Source of the DNA: Ignavibacteria bacterium
Lineage (GTDB): Bacteria; Bacteroidota; Ignavibacteria; Ignavibacteriales; Melioribacteraceae
Length of the DNA: 8,313 nt
Reading direction: 5' to 3'
Assembly (NCBI GenBank): GCA_027347545.1
Contig: DAIEQT010000512.1
Location: forward strand, 1 to 8,313
How positions within the stretch are numbered: the first letter of the stretch is position 1; each line of letters begins with the position of its first letter. The notes beneath the pieces were generated by a model, which ran no database searches, was not told the DNA's origin, and saw only the letters and a list, made by a program, of their open reading frames with translations. This document shows positions 1 to 6,936 of this stretch, piece by piece. The position numbers were made by a program, and so were the translations under genes.

Positions 1-586
1 GGCGGAATTGATCGCCGCCGAATACACCGATTTGCCCTTCCACATAAGCGCGAACAGTTAAAATGTTTACAACGAGATCAAGACGGATTCGCGAGTACAA
101 ATCGCCAACTCCGAACAATGTACCCAAGCGGAAGATGATTGCGTTTTTATGTTTTAAGAATTTTTCCGCGTTTAGTTTTGTTTCAGCATAAATAGAAAGA
201 GGATTTGTTCCCGATGTTTCATTTAACTCTAGATTCTGAGCACCGTAAACAGAACAAGTTGACATGAAAACGATTCTGCCATCGTAATTGTCGGCGAGCC
301 AGGCAACAGAATCTTGATTGATCGAACGAGTTAACTCGGGATTGAGCTGGCAAGCGCCATCGCCAACAATTGCGGCAAGCCAAACAACAGCGTCTGCCCA
401 CTTCAAGTGCGGTTTCAATTTTTCATGATCGCGTACATCGCCATGAACAAAATCAACCGGTTTGCTAAAAGAGTCTTCGTACAAGAGAGCGTCATAAACT
501 CTTACATTATAATTTGATTGCTGTATTAAATCCGTAATAGCTCCGCCTACATAACCGGCACCGCCAACTATTAGTACGTTTTTCAT
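1..586 (-). CDS. Extended-SDR NAD-dependent epimerase/dehydratase, 3' end cut by window edge
   Basis: This open frame runs from the ATG at 586 to the window edge without a stop and gives 195 residues; about a third of a typical 300-residue enzyme is probably missing. The N-terminus is a Rossmann fold with the glycine-rich NAD(P)-binding motif GGAGYVG (residues 8-14), an acidic residue at the end of the second strand (VYD, 31-33), the HGDVRD segment (48-53) and WLAA (69-72). The catalytic set of extended short-chain dehydrogenases is visible: STCSVYG (109-115) and YAETK (Y133, K137). Family members epimerise, dehydrate or reduce nucleotide sugars such as UDP-glucose or dTDP- and GDP-hexoses in the cytoplasm. 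The start codon overlaps the stop of the upstream 2-epimerase gene as ATGA, so the two are probably translationally coupled and act on one sugar pathway. The exact substrate cannot be read from sequence. Confidence 0.9.
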   Translation of the reverse strand, partial: MKNVLIVGGAGYVGGAITDLIQQSNYNVRVYDALLYEDSFSKPVDFVHGDVRDHEKLKPHLKWADAVVWLAAIVGDGACQLNPELTRSINQDSVAWLADNYDGRIVFMSTCSVYGAQNLELNETSGTNPLSIYAETKLNAEKFLKHKNAIIFRLGTLFGVGDLYSRIRLDLVVNILTVRAYVEGQIGVFGGDQFR

Positions 587-1659
587 TTCTGTAGTTCCTT
601 TTTTAATATGCTTACAATTTTATCCGATGTCTTGCCGTCTCCCAGCCATTTCAATTGGGCCGGAGATACTGAATAGTTTTTGAAGAACGAAACTGTTTCC
701 GAGACCATTTTACTTATTGGTCTGTCTTCTCCAACCATTATGCTATTTCCTTGTTCTACAGACTCCGGTCTTTCAGTTGCTTTGCGGGGAATTGCTACAG
801 GAACACCTAACAGCGGGCATTCTTCTTGACTTGTTCCCGAATCTGAAATAATTCCGTAAGAGTTGTATTGAAGATTCAAATAATCTAGAAATCCATAGGG
901 ACCAATAAGAGAAATGTTTTTCTTGTCTTTGAGGAGTTTATACTTTTCAATCATTTTAGCAGCGCGGTTGAACTTAACAAGCTTTACTTCCATGTTAAGT
1001 TTTTGCCCAACTGTGTTAATGTATTCCAAAATGTGATTGAACTGCTGGTAAGTCTTAAGGTTTTCTGTTCTATGAATATCTGCAACTATAAAGTCTTGTG
1101 AGCGTGTGCCGGTTGGCTTGTACTGCTTAACTATTTCAACTATCGTATTTCCTACTACATGGATCTGTTTTGGACTTTTGTTTTCAGCAATAAGTCTTTC
1201 TTTATACAAAGGAGTGTAAACGAAAACGGAATCGGAAACGTAATCGCAAATAACACGGTTAACTTCTTCCGGCATTCTTCTATCGTAAGAACGCATTCCG
1301 CCTTCTATGTGACCAATCTTATAACCTTCTTTGAATAATGGAGCGCTAACAAGTGCGGAGTTGGAATCGCCAAGAAACAGAATTATTTCCGGATTAATTT
1401 TTTTCTTTTTTAGCAGATAGATGATTTCTTTGGAGAGATAGGAAAGCTGTTCGTAATGGTTGGTGCTGTTTTTACCGGTTTCCAAAGTAAAATCCGGCTT
1501 GCGGATTTTTAACTCACTAAAAAATATTTTGCTTAACGAATCATCGTAATGTTGACCTGTGTGAACCATAATGTGATCAAAATTTTGATCGAGTTTTTCA
1601 AAAACCTTACTCATTCGAATGAAATCCGGGCGGATTCCGGTAATGGTTACTATTTGCAT
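583..1659 (-). CDS. wecB: Non-hydrolysing UDP-N-acetylglucosamine 2-epimerase family protein
   Basis: This 358-residue protein matches the family length (about 360-380). Enzymes of this family interconvert UDP-GlcNAc and UDP-ManNAc, or act on related UDP-sugars, in the cytoplasm; the products feed surface polysaccharides. The hallmarks are present (numbering from a TTG at 1662; subtract one for the ATG): GIRPD with R11, HTGQHYD (34-40), GDS with D99, HIEGGMRS with E120, RRMPEEVNR with E132/E133, DIHRTEN with H197, and the C-terminal UDP-binding block SDSGTSQEE (273-281) followed by ATERPE (295-300). These correspond to the catalytic Asp, Glu, Glu and His known from E. coli WecB. I prefer the ATG at 1659 to the TTG at 1662 because AGGG lies 6 bases before the ATG and only 3 before the TTG. 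The sequence also resembles the branch acting in UDP-L-FucNAc synthesis (FnlC/WbjD type), so the symbol denotes the family and not a proven substrate. Confidence 0.9.
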   Translation of the reverse strand: MQIVTITGIRPDFIRMSKVFEKLDQNFDHIMVHTGQHYDDSLSKIFFSELKIRKPDFTLETGKNSTNHYEQLSYLSKEIIYLLKKKKINPEIILFLGDSNSALVSAPLFKEGYKIGHIEGGMRSYDRRMPEEVNRVICDYVSDSVFVYTPLYKERLIAENKSPKQIHVVGNTIVEIVKQYKPTGTRSQDFIVADIHRTENLKTYQQFNHILEYINTVGQKLNMEVKLVKFNRAAKMIEKYKLLKDKKNISLIGPYGFLDYLNLQYNSYGIISDSGTSQEECPLLGVPVAIPRKATERPESVEQGNSIMVGEDRPISKMVSETVSFFKNYSVSPAQLKWLGDGKTSDKIVSILKKELQK

Positions 1660-1669
1660 CAATCACCCT
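1660..1669 (-). promoter_or_regulatory. Shine-Dalgarno site that sets the 2-epimerase start
   Basis: Read on the minus strand, AGGGTGAT (1669-1662) precedes the ATG at 1659. The AGGG core is 6 bases from the ATG, which is a good spacing, but only 3 from the alternative TTG at 1662. This supports the ATG as the start codon. Confidence 0.6.
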
Positions 1670-1683
1670 ATTTTTGAGTGATT
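1661..1683 (-). promoter_or_regulatory. Possible leader hairpin over the 2-epimerase ribosome-binding site
   Basis: The arms AATCAC (1661-1666) and GTGATT (1678-1683) are exactly complementary and separated by 11 bases. On the minus-strand mRNA the 3' arm includes the GTGAT part of the Shine-Dalgarno site, so folding would partly hide it. The stem is only 6 bp and AU-rich, hence weak, and may be chance. No riboswitch-like architecture is visible. Confidence 0.25.
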
Positions 1684-1691
1684 TTTGCAAC

Positions 1692-1706
1692 TATCATACC
1701 ATGATA
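1692..1706 (-). promoter_or_regulatory. Candidate extended -10 promoter within an inverted repeat, for the 2-epimerase gene
   Basis: On the minus strand the element TGGTATGAT (1701-1693) matches an extended -10 (TGnTATAAT) with one mismatch in the hexamer. No recognisable -35 box lies 17 bases upstream. The element sits inside the inverted repeat TATCAT-ACC-ATGATA (1692-1706), which could be an operator. A start site about 7 bases downstream would give a leader of roughly 27 bases before the ATG at 1659. The call rests on sequence match and position only. Confidence 0.3.
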
Positions 1707-1761
1707 ACTTCTCTTAATTAGCTAAAATTTCGCTTTTTTAGGCACGTTAAGGGATGAATAA

Positions 1762-1775
1762 GGCTAATATTAGCC
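1762..1775. repeat. 14-base perfect palindrome in the intergenic gap
   Basis: GGCTAATATTAGCC reads identically on both strands. It lies 114 bases downstream of the stop of the 615-residue gene and about 60 bases upstream of the candidate 2-epimerase promoter. It could be a regulator-binding site. As RNA it would fold as a 5-bp stem with an AUAU loop, followed on the minus strand by TTATTC, which is too weak for a standard intrinsic terminator. The rest of 1670-1888 is AT-rich and I see no gene in it. Confidence 0.5.
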
Positions 1776-1888
1776 AGTTGGCGTTGTTCGGAAATTGTAT
1801 TTGTTCTGGGCTAAAACACTTGGAATATTGGATTGGTTAGGAAAGTATTGACTGAATAATGACTGCGTGGTTTAAATACCTTTTTACT

Positions 1889-3736
1889 TTAGGCAAAAAT
1901 CTTGATCAGGTCTGAGGTTGTGTTTTCAATTTTTTGATTTGCTGTTGCCATATGCTCTTTTTCGGCAACCGACCTTTGCTCCTTCATTTCTTCAACCCTC
2001 TTTTTGTGCAAGTGAATGCTGCTGTTCATATTTTCAATCATAATTTTCTCCTTATGCTGGGCGGAGTCTTTCAAGTCAGTTAAAGCACGTTCTTTTTCAA
2101 TCCGTAAATAATTCATCCTCCTCTGCAACTTGGATTTAACATCGAATCTTTCCATCACTATTACACCAGCCATAGCAATAGAAACCAGCACGCCAAGCAG
2201 AAAGCTAATTGCGCCCCACTTTGAACCAGAAACAAGGACTTGAGCAAAGATGGAATTGAACTCCGATGCGTTATCAACAACACGGTTTGAATAACTGCTC
2301 ATTCCGCCAATAAAGAAAACAATAAACGCAATTACAGTATTATATGTCATATTGTTTGCTAAGGAGATACGCGGATTGTAACGGTCCATATTTGGGAGCT
2401 GCTCAATTTTTTCCTCCAGTATTTTGGCTTCGGAATCATAATTGGATTGCAAGTTCTTGATGGCTTCGCTAAGCATTTCTTTTGATTTGACTTTGAAACT
2501 TTCCAATTCTTCCAATAAGTGTTTTTCAGCACTCAAATTGTCTTTAATAACAACATCATATGAAGCGAGACTTTCTTTAACTTCAGCGTAAAACCTTTCC
2601 TTAACTTTTGATACAATACTTTCTACAATCGAATTTAGCTTATTGCGGAATTCCGGATACGCAGCCAATAATAAAGTACTCCGGGATCTTGCGTAAACCG
2701 GAATAATTTTTTCAGTGAAAGCAAACGTTTTAATAATTTCTTCGTCATAATATTCGTCTAATTTTTTCTTTTTAATCTTTTCAAGATTTTCCCTACATCT
2801 TTCCAGTAAGTCCCCCTCCAACGGTCTATGTTCATCTAAGATCAACTGAATTGAGTCATGCGCTTTGGCAAAATCTTTATCATAAAAGATATTATAGATA
2901 AAAGCATTCTTAAAAAAGTAATTAAACATTCCCGCATTGTTGGTCTTTAGAGCAAGGCTCAATCTTTGTACATCATATTCAAGCACTTCACGTAAATGGT
3001 AAGCCGCTAAATCATCATTATCCAAATTAATTTCTGAAAGCGCGGCGTAAATCTTAGCAGTACAGCCCTGGCTCTTTATTTCAATTGCTTCCTTGAAAGC
3101 TACATTAGCATTTACGTAGTCATTTTCTTTAAGATGTAGAAACCCTGTGTACAATTTCAGAATATACTTAATCTCAGCTTTGGTGTGCTCGTTAATCCTA
3201 AGTGTATTAATTAGGTCGAATGTTTCTGTAAACATCTCCAAAGCTTTAGTTGGATTGTAATAAGTGCTTTGATAAGTAAAAATGATCCCTTTTAGAATCA
3301 TTTTGAAGAAATTATGCTTGTTTACATCCCGCTCAATAAAATTGATTGTGGTTGTTGAATAATATTCCCTTTCGCTTTTAAGTTTAGTGGTAGCCCAACG
3401 TGAATAATTTTCCTTCATCTGCTTATGAAGTTCTGTATATGCAATTCCCTTGAAGTTAAACTTCATAAATTCTTCAATTTGGGTTAGCAACGATGATTCA
3501 AAAATCCAGAAAAGAGGAGCTTCGTTGTAGGAAATGAAAATTTCTTTTATCTCTGCCGGTAAATCGAGCGAGAAGAATCTAATACTTTCTTTGATTAGTG
3601 CAATTGGATCACTGTCATTCCTTGGTGCAATCTGAAAATGATCTTTGCCAAGCTTAATAAACTTGGAAAGAAGCATTTCGCTTCCGATTGCCGAGTTGCT
3701 ATATTTTTCTTGAACCAGTGCCATGGCAATTTTCAC
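1889..3736 (-). CDS. Uncharacterised TPR-like/coiled-coil protein with two membrane segments
   Basis: I do not recognise this 615-residue protein. The visible layout is a soluble N-terminal half, a helical TPR-like stretch around residues 188-255 (pattern GFLHLKENDYVNANVAFKEA), a long charged helix likely to be coiled coil (about 365-447), two hydrophobic segments (about 463-481 and 505-527) joined by a loop of about 24 residues, and a second charged coiled-coil helix (about 530-600). There is no signal peptide. Both large parts are predicted to be cytoplasmic, with the hairpin anchoring the protein in the inner membrane. The start is GTG at 3736, overlapping the kinase stop as GTGA; an ATG at 3724 (residue 5) is an alternative, and neither has a strong Shine-Dalgarno site, consistent with coupled translation. 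As the last gene of the run after motAB and a kinase it may be a membrane scaffold or effector of that signalling system, which is inference from position alone. Confidence 0.85.
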   Translation of the reverse strand: MKIAMALVQEKYSNSAIGSEMLLSKFIKLGKDHFQIAPRNDSDPIALIKESIRFFSLDLPAEIKEIFISYNEAPLFWIFESSLLTQIEEFMKFNFKGIAYTELHKQMKENYSRWATTKLKSEREYYSTTTINFIERDVNKHNFFKMILKGIIFTYQSTYYNPTKALEMFTETFDLINTLRINEHTKAEIKYILKLYTGFLHLKENDYVNANVAFKEAIEIKSQGCTAKIYAALSEINLDNDDLAAYHLREVLEYDVQRLSLALKTNNAGMFNYFFKNAFIYNIFYDKDFAKAHDSIQLILDEHRPLEGDLLERCRENLEKIKKKKLDEYYDEEIIKTFAFTEKIIPVYARSRSTLLLAAYPEFRNKLNSIVESIVSKVKERFYAEVKESLASYDVVIKDNLSAEKHLLEELESFKVKSKEMLSEAIKNLQSNYDSEAKILEEKIEQLPNMDRYNPRISLANNMTYNTVIAFIVFFIGGMSSYSNRVVDNASEFNSIFAQVLVSGSKWGAISFLLGVLVSIAMAGVIVMERFDVKSKLQRRMNYLRIEKERALTDLKDSAQHKEKIMIENMNSSIHLHKKRVEEMKEQRSVAEKEHMATANQKIENTTSDLIKIFA

Positions 3737-5583
3737 ACTGAAAGTGGGAATGAAACAGTGATTTTTGTTCCTTTATTTTTTTCACTTACAATGTCAAATT
3801 TGCCGCCCATCAGTAATGTAAGCTTGTACGCAATTGTTAGTCCTAAACCCGCACCTTCAAACGGACGGGTGTAACCTTCTATTTCTTGGGTAAATGGCTT
3901 GAGCAACCTTTCGATTTGGGACGGCTCCATACCAACGCCGGTATCGGAAATTGTTAACTCAACCACACCATCGTGAGACTTAGTTCCAATATAAACGTAG
4001 CCTTCATTTGTGTATTTAATTGCGTTATCAACCAGAGAGTGAACAATCTTTTCATATTTAACCCAGTCCACTTCTATTACACAACTGTCTTCAGTTAAAT
4101 CAATTATAAATTCCAGTCGGTTTTTGAGTGCTTCTTGTAAAAATTTCTCGTGAATGTTTCTTACAACGTGATTGCAGTTCAAATCAACATTATCAAGCTC
4201 GACTTCGCCTGATTCAATCTGAGAAACTTCTATGATGTTAGTGAAAAGATTGAGCGCCCTGCCAAGCACTTCTTTCATAGAGCTCATTAACTCACGTACC
4301 ATTTCAAGATCATGGCTTTCAATACTTTCATCAATTATTTCTGAAAACCCTACAACTGCATTAAAAGGAGTGCGAATTTCGTGCGACATGTTAGCAAGGA
4401 AATCCGATTTCATTTTGTTTAGCTGCATTTCCTTATGGTAAGCTTTTTTGAGCTGCTGGCTATACAAAATTTCTTCGGTGATATCCTTCATTGTTATAAT
4501 GAAGAGGCTGGAGGTTTTCTCCTTTTCGGGGACTGATGTGATTTTACAATTGTATTCTCGCATATCAACATGCTTGTAATTGAACTCGGAATAAGAATTC
4601 CGGTGCACAGTTAATTGACTAATGGAATTATAAATTTCGCTTGATAGTTCTTCCGGAATAAAATCCTCTACTTTCATTAGAGATATTTTATTTTTATCAA
4701 GTCCAAAGATTTTACAAAAGTTATCATTAGCATTGTCGAATAATGCAGTAGAGCCAATTCGTTCAACTATTAGAAGCAGATCCGAAATATTATCTATAAT
4801 TAATTTTTGCTTCTTCTCGGAGCGTTCAATGACTCTGGTTTGATTTATGTGCTCGGTCAAATTACTTGCAATCAGAATGTAATTCGGGCTTAGCCGGTCA
4901 ATTTCAAAAACCGGGTTGAGAATAAACTCCCAATATTCTACCGGATGCTTTTTATGAAAACAAACCAGTTTTTTCCAAACTTGTTTATTAATTAGAGCTA
5001 ATAGAAGTTCTTCTGCTTCTTTTGGAGTCAAATGGTCGCTTATAATTTCAAGAAGGTCTTTATTGTAAATATTTTCTATTTCTTTGGATAGCACAACCTC
5101 GAATGATTTAGACACATACGATACTTTTCTGAATTCATCCAGAATCATTAGGGGCAGCTTGCCATGGTCTAGTGCATTGTGCAGCGAAGTAATTTTATTT
5201 TCAAGTTTATTTCTTTGTTCCAACGACTCAATTGACAAAACGAAATACTGATTCAGCTTAATGAAAACGCGCTCAATTCTTACAAAGTAATTTTTTACTA
5301 AATCATCTGTATCGTTGGAAAGAGTAACATCTACAGAAATGTTTTTGTATCTGCTTTCGTGAAATCCTTTTACCAAATAGACAAACTCGGGATTCGAATT
5401 CATTGCAGAAACATCATCACCTACGTCCAGATTGAAAGTGGTTTTAAACGATTCGTTGCAGTATACAATCCTCAGGTCAAGATCTACTATGATCAGAGGA
5501 CTATTGTTCGGCAGTTCGGTGTAGTTTTGAAAATCCAGTTCCGTTTCCGCCGGCTGTATGCGTTGATTGTTAGAATATGTCAT
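3733..5583 (-). CDS. Soluble three-PAS sensor histidine kinase
   Basis: This 616-residue protein begins with three PAS-like sensor domains at about 25-118 (core PLIIVDLDLRIVYCN), 143-245 and 262-370 (ending in the typical MKDITEE linker). A HisKA dimerisation domain follows with the H-box NMSHEIRTP, phosphoacceptor H401 and the acidic E402 needed for autophosphorylation. The HATPase domain is complete: N-box LVDNAIKYT (N520), G1 DTGVGM (547-552), F-box KPFTQ (F564) and G2 GAGLGL (577-582). There is no transmembrane segment and no receiver domain, so it is a cytoplasmic kinase that must pass phosphate to a separate receiver; two receiver proteins lie upstream in the same gene run. PAS domains sense small molecules, redox state or light, but no ligand-defining residues can be assigned. 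The start ATG lies 2 bases after the stop of the preceding gene with no clear Shine-Dalgarno site, suggesting translational coupling. Confidence 0.95.
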   Translation of the reverse strand: MTYSNNQRIQPAETELDFQNYTELPNNSPLIIVDLDLRIVYCNESFKTTFNLDVGDDVSAMNSNPEFVYLVKGFHESRYKNISVDVTLSNDTDDLVKNYFVRIERVFIKLNQYFVLSIESLEQRNKLENKITSLHNALDHGKLPLMILDEFRKVSYVSKSFEVVLSKEIENIYNKDLLEIISDHLTPKEAEELLLALINKQVWKKLVCFHKKHPVEYWEFILNPVFEIDRLSPNYILIASNLTEHINQTRVIERSEKKQKLIIDNISDLLLIVERIGSTALFDNANDNFCKIFGLDKNKISLMKVEDFIPEELSSEIYNSISQLTVHRNSYSEFNYKHVDMREYNCKITSVPEKEKTSSLFIITMKDITEEILYSQQLKKAYHKEMQLNKMKSDFLANMSHEIRTPFNAVVGFSEIIDESIESHDLEMVRELMSSMKEVLGRALNLFTNIIEVSQIESGEVELDNVDLNCNHVVRNIHEKFLQEALKNRLEFIIDLTEDSCVIEVDWVKYEKIVHSLVDNAIKYTNEGYVYIGTKSHDGVVELTISDTGVGMEPSQIERLLKPFTQEIEGYTRPFEGAGLGLTIAYKLTLLMGGKFDIVSEKNKGTKITVSFPLSV

Positions 5584-5585
5584 AG

Positions 5586-6236
5586 TTACAGTTTTGTTAT
5601 CTGAACTTTACGCAAGAGCAAATTATCGTTTTGATTTTGTGCGCCGGCAGTAAAATTATATTTGATGGAAAGATATTTTTCCAAGAATGCTACGAGACAA
5701 GAATTCAAATAATTAAACTCGACTTGCAGCAACTCGCTTCTTTGATAAAACCTCTTTTTCACTTCTGCTGTTTCTGAATTCAAACTGTATGTTAAGTTTT
5801 CAAGATCAACAAAATCTTGAACCAGCGCTGTTAGTTCCGGCAAATTAACTCTTGAGCCGGGCATTTCTCTTTGATCTGAGACAGCACTTATGATTTGCAT
5901 AAACGTATCGTACACTTTTGTAAAAGTGTCAACTTTCTTTCTCACTTCATATTCCATGCTGTGAGATATCAAAATATCCGGCTGACCAACATGTGCAGTA
6001 AATTCGAAGCCATCGAAGTCGAAAACAATAATGTACTTTTCTTTTTCGTTGCTAAGTTTTTTTAACCGCCAGTGGACGCTGCTTAAAAATGCCGTTGCGG
6101 GAGAAAGAGATATGGAATCGCTAAACGAAGATTGCAGAGTAGAAAGAAACTGTGCGCTTCGTTGGTAGCGCCCGGACTTAGATGTAGATTTTTTATAGTC
6201 CGAACCCGGGGATATATTTTCAATTCGTTCTAACAT
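5586..6236 (-). CDS. Uncharacterised 216-residue protein in the motAB signalling run
   Basis: I do not recognise a family. The N-terminal 30 residues are polar, basic and probably flexible (KKSTSKSGRYQR). A segment DSISLSPATAFL (40-51) leads into a helix, then alternating hydrophobic strands suggest a beta-hairpin (KYIIVFDFDGFEFTAHV, 67-83), and the rest is probably mostly helical (about 92-190). There is no signal peptide, membrane segment or recognisable catalytic motif, so a cytoplasmic adaptor or regulatory protein is plausible. The ATG at 6236 is supported by GGAG (6248-6245) 8 bases upstream. It lies 46 bases after the receiver-DHp gene and 2 bases before the kinase gene, placing it in the same transcript. 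Its tight link to the kinase suggests it modulates the kinase or is part of its input or output, which is inference from position. Confidence 0.85.
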   Translation of the reverse strand: MLERIENISPGSDYKKSTSKSGRYQRSAQFLSTLQSSFSDSISLSPATAFLSSVHWRLKKLSNEKEKYIIVFDFDGFEFTAHVGQPDILISHSMEYEVRKKVDTFTKVYDTFMQIISAVSDQREMPGSRVNLPELTALVQDFVDLENLTYSLNSETAEVKKRFYQRSELLQVEFNYLNSCLVAFLEKYLSIKYNFTAGAQNQNDNLLLRKVQITKL

Positions 6237-6244
6237 GCCTAATT

Positions 6245-6248
6245 CTCC
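6245..6248 (-). promoter_or_regulatory. Shine-Dalgarno site of the 216-residue gene
   Basis: GGAG on the minus strand lies 8 bases before the ATG at 6236, inside the 46-base spacer. It is the only good ribosome-binding site in the lower half of this gene run, so this gene can be initiated independently while the two after it appear to be coupled. Confidence 0.6.
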
Positions 6249-6282
6249 GCCTTATTATCGGATGAATTGGCAGAAAATTGAA

Positions 6283-6936
6283 TTAGTTGGTCTTAATCAT
6301 CTTGCTGCCTTCAAAATAGCTTACTGTTTCGGCATTTTGAAGATGAATGAGTTCGTTTACGAATGTACGAATTCTTGAAATTGAGGCGTTAATATTGCCC
6401 ATATCCTCGCCCAATTTGCTCTTTTCCGTTTCAGTCAATTCGTTTTCAATATTTTTTAACGAAAGAACAAGGCTGCTTAACGGATTATTGATTTTGTGAC
6501 CTATAGTGCAAGCCATCTCAATCACAGCCTTCGAGTGTTCAATATTTCGTAATTCTGCTTGGAGGTTAAAAATTCGGATTCCCGATCTTATGCGTGCAAG
6601 TAATTCTTGGTTTTCTACAGGCTTAACCAAAAAGTCGTCTGCACCAACATCAAGACCCATAATCCTATCTTTTAACGAAGAGCGTGCGGTAAGAATAATA
6701 AAATATGTCAGCTTAAATTTATCATCGCCTTTAAGGATGTTACACAATGCCAATCCATCCAAAACGGGCATCGTCCAATCGGCAACAATAACTTTTGGAA
6801 CAAAATTCTTTAGGACTTCCAATGCGTCTTGCCCGTTAACAGCAGTAATTACATCGTAATTATTACGCGAAAGAAGTTTTTCGAGAATGAACCGGGTATC
6901 TTTCTCGTCTTCTACTATTAGTACTTTATCTTTCAT
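6283..6936 (-). CDS. Response regulator: receiver fused to a HisKA-like (DHp) domain without ATPase
   Basis: From the ATG at 6936 this is 217 residues; a TTG at 6945 would add three (numbering below includes them). The ATG is preferred because it gives the universal MKDKVLIVEDE opening, although neither start has a good Shine-Dalgarno site. Residues 7-125 are a complete receiver: acidic pair E12/D13, phosphoacceptor D56 (VADWTMP), T86 (LTAR) and K108 (VKPV). Residues 130-205 look like a histidine-kinase dimerisation helix pair with the H-box-like GHKINNPLSS (H150, N154, P155). No ATP-binding domain follows, and the protein ends at about residue 220. The acidic residue that normally follows the histidine is K151 here, so self-phosphorylation chemistry by a partner kinase domain looks unlikely; a phosphotransfer, phosphatase or pure dimerisation role is possible. 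The gene overlaps the upstream CheY-like gene by 11 bases. Confidence 0.9.
   Translation of the reverse strand: MKDKVLIVEDEKDTRFILEKLLSRNNYDVITAVNGQDALEVLKNFVPKVIVADWTMPVLDGLALCNILKGDDKFKLTYFIILTARSSLKDRIMGLDVGADDFLVKPVENQELLARIRSGIRIFNLQAELRNIEHSKAVIEMACTIGHKINNPLSSLVLSLKNIENELTETEKSKLGEDMGNINASISRIRTFVNELIHLQNAETVSYFEGSKMIKTN

Noticed and set aside
219..401. Minus-strand open frame of 60 codons rich in Cys and Arg
   Set aside because: It lies out of frame within the SDR gene, which has clear cofactor and catalytic motifs.
1762..1785. Intrinsic terminator for the signalling run at the palindrome
   Set aside because: The stem is 5-7 bp, the loop is minimal, and the minus-strand sequence after it (TTATTCATCC) is not a proper T-run.
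1848..1876. Plus-strand promoter-like pair TTGACT, 17-base spacer, TTTAAA
   Set aside because: It points into the 3' end of the minus-strand 615-residue gene with no plus-strand gene to drive. An antisense transcript is possible but nothing else supports it; a match of this quality in AT-rich DNA is expected by chance.
3638..3874. Plus-strand open frame of 78 codons across the junction of the kinase and the 615-residue gene
   Set aside because: It lies antisense to two well-supported genes and has no recognisable motif; it is best explained as a shadow frame.
6506..6859. Plus-strand open frame of 117 codons
   Set aside because: It is antisense to the receiver domain coding region, whose motifs are unmistakable, and its translation resembles no protein family.
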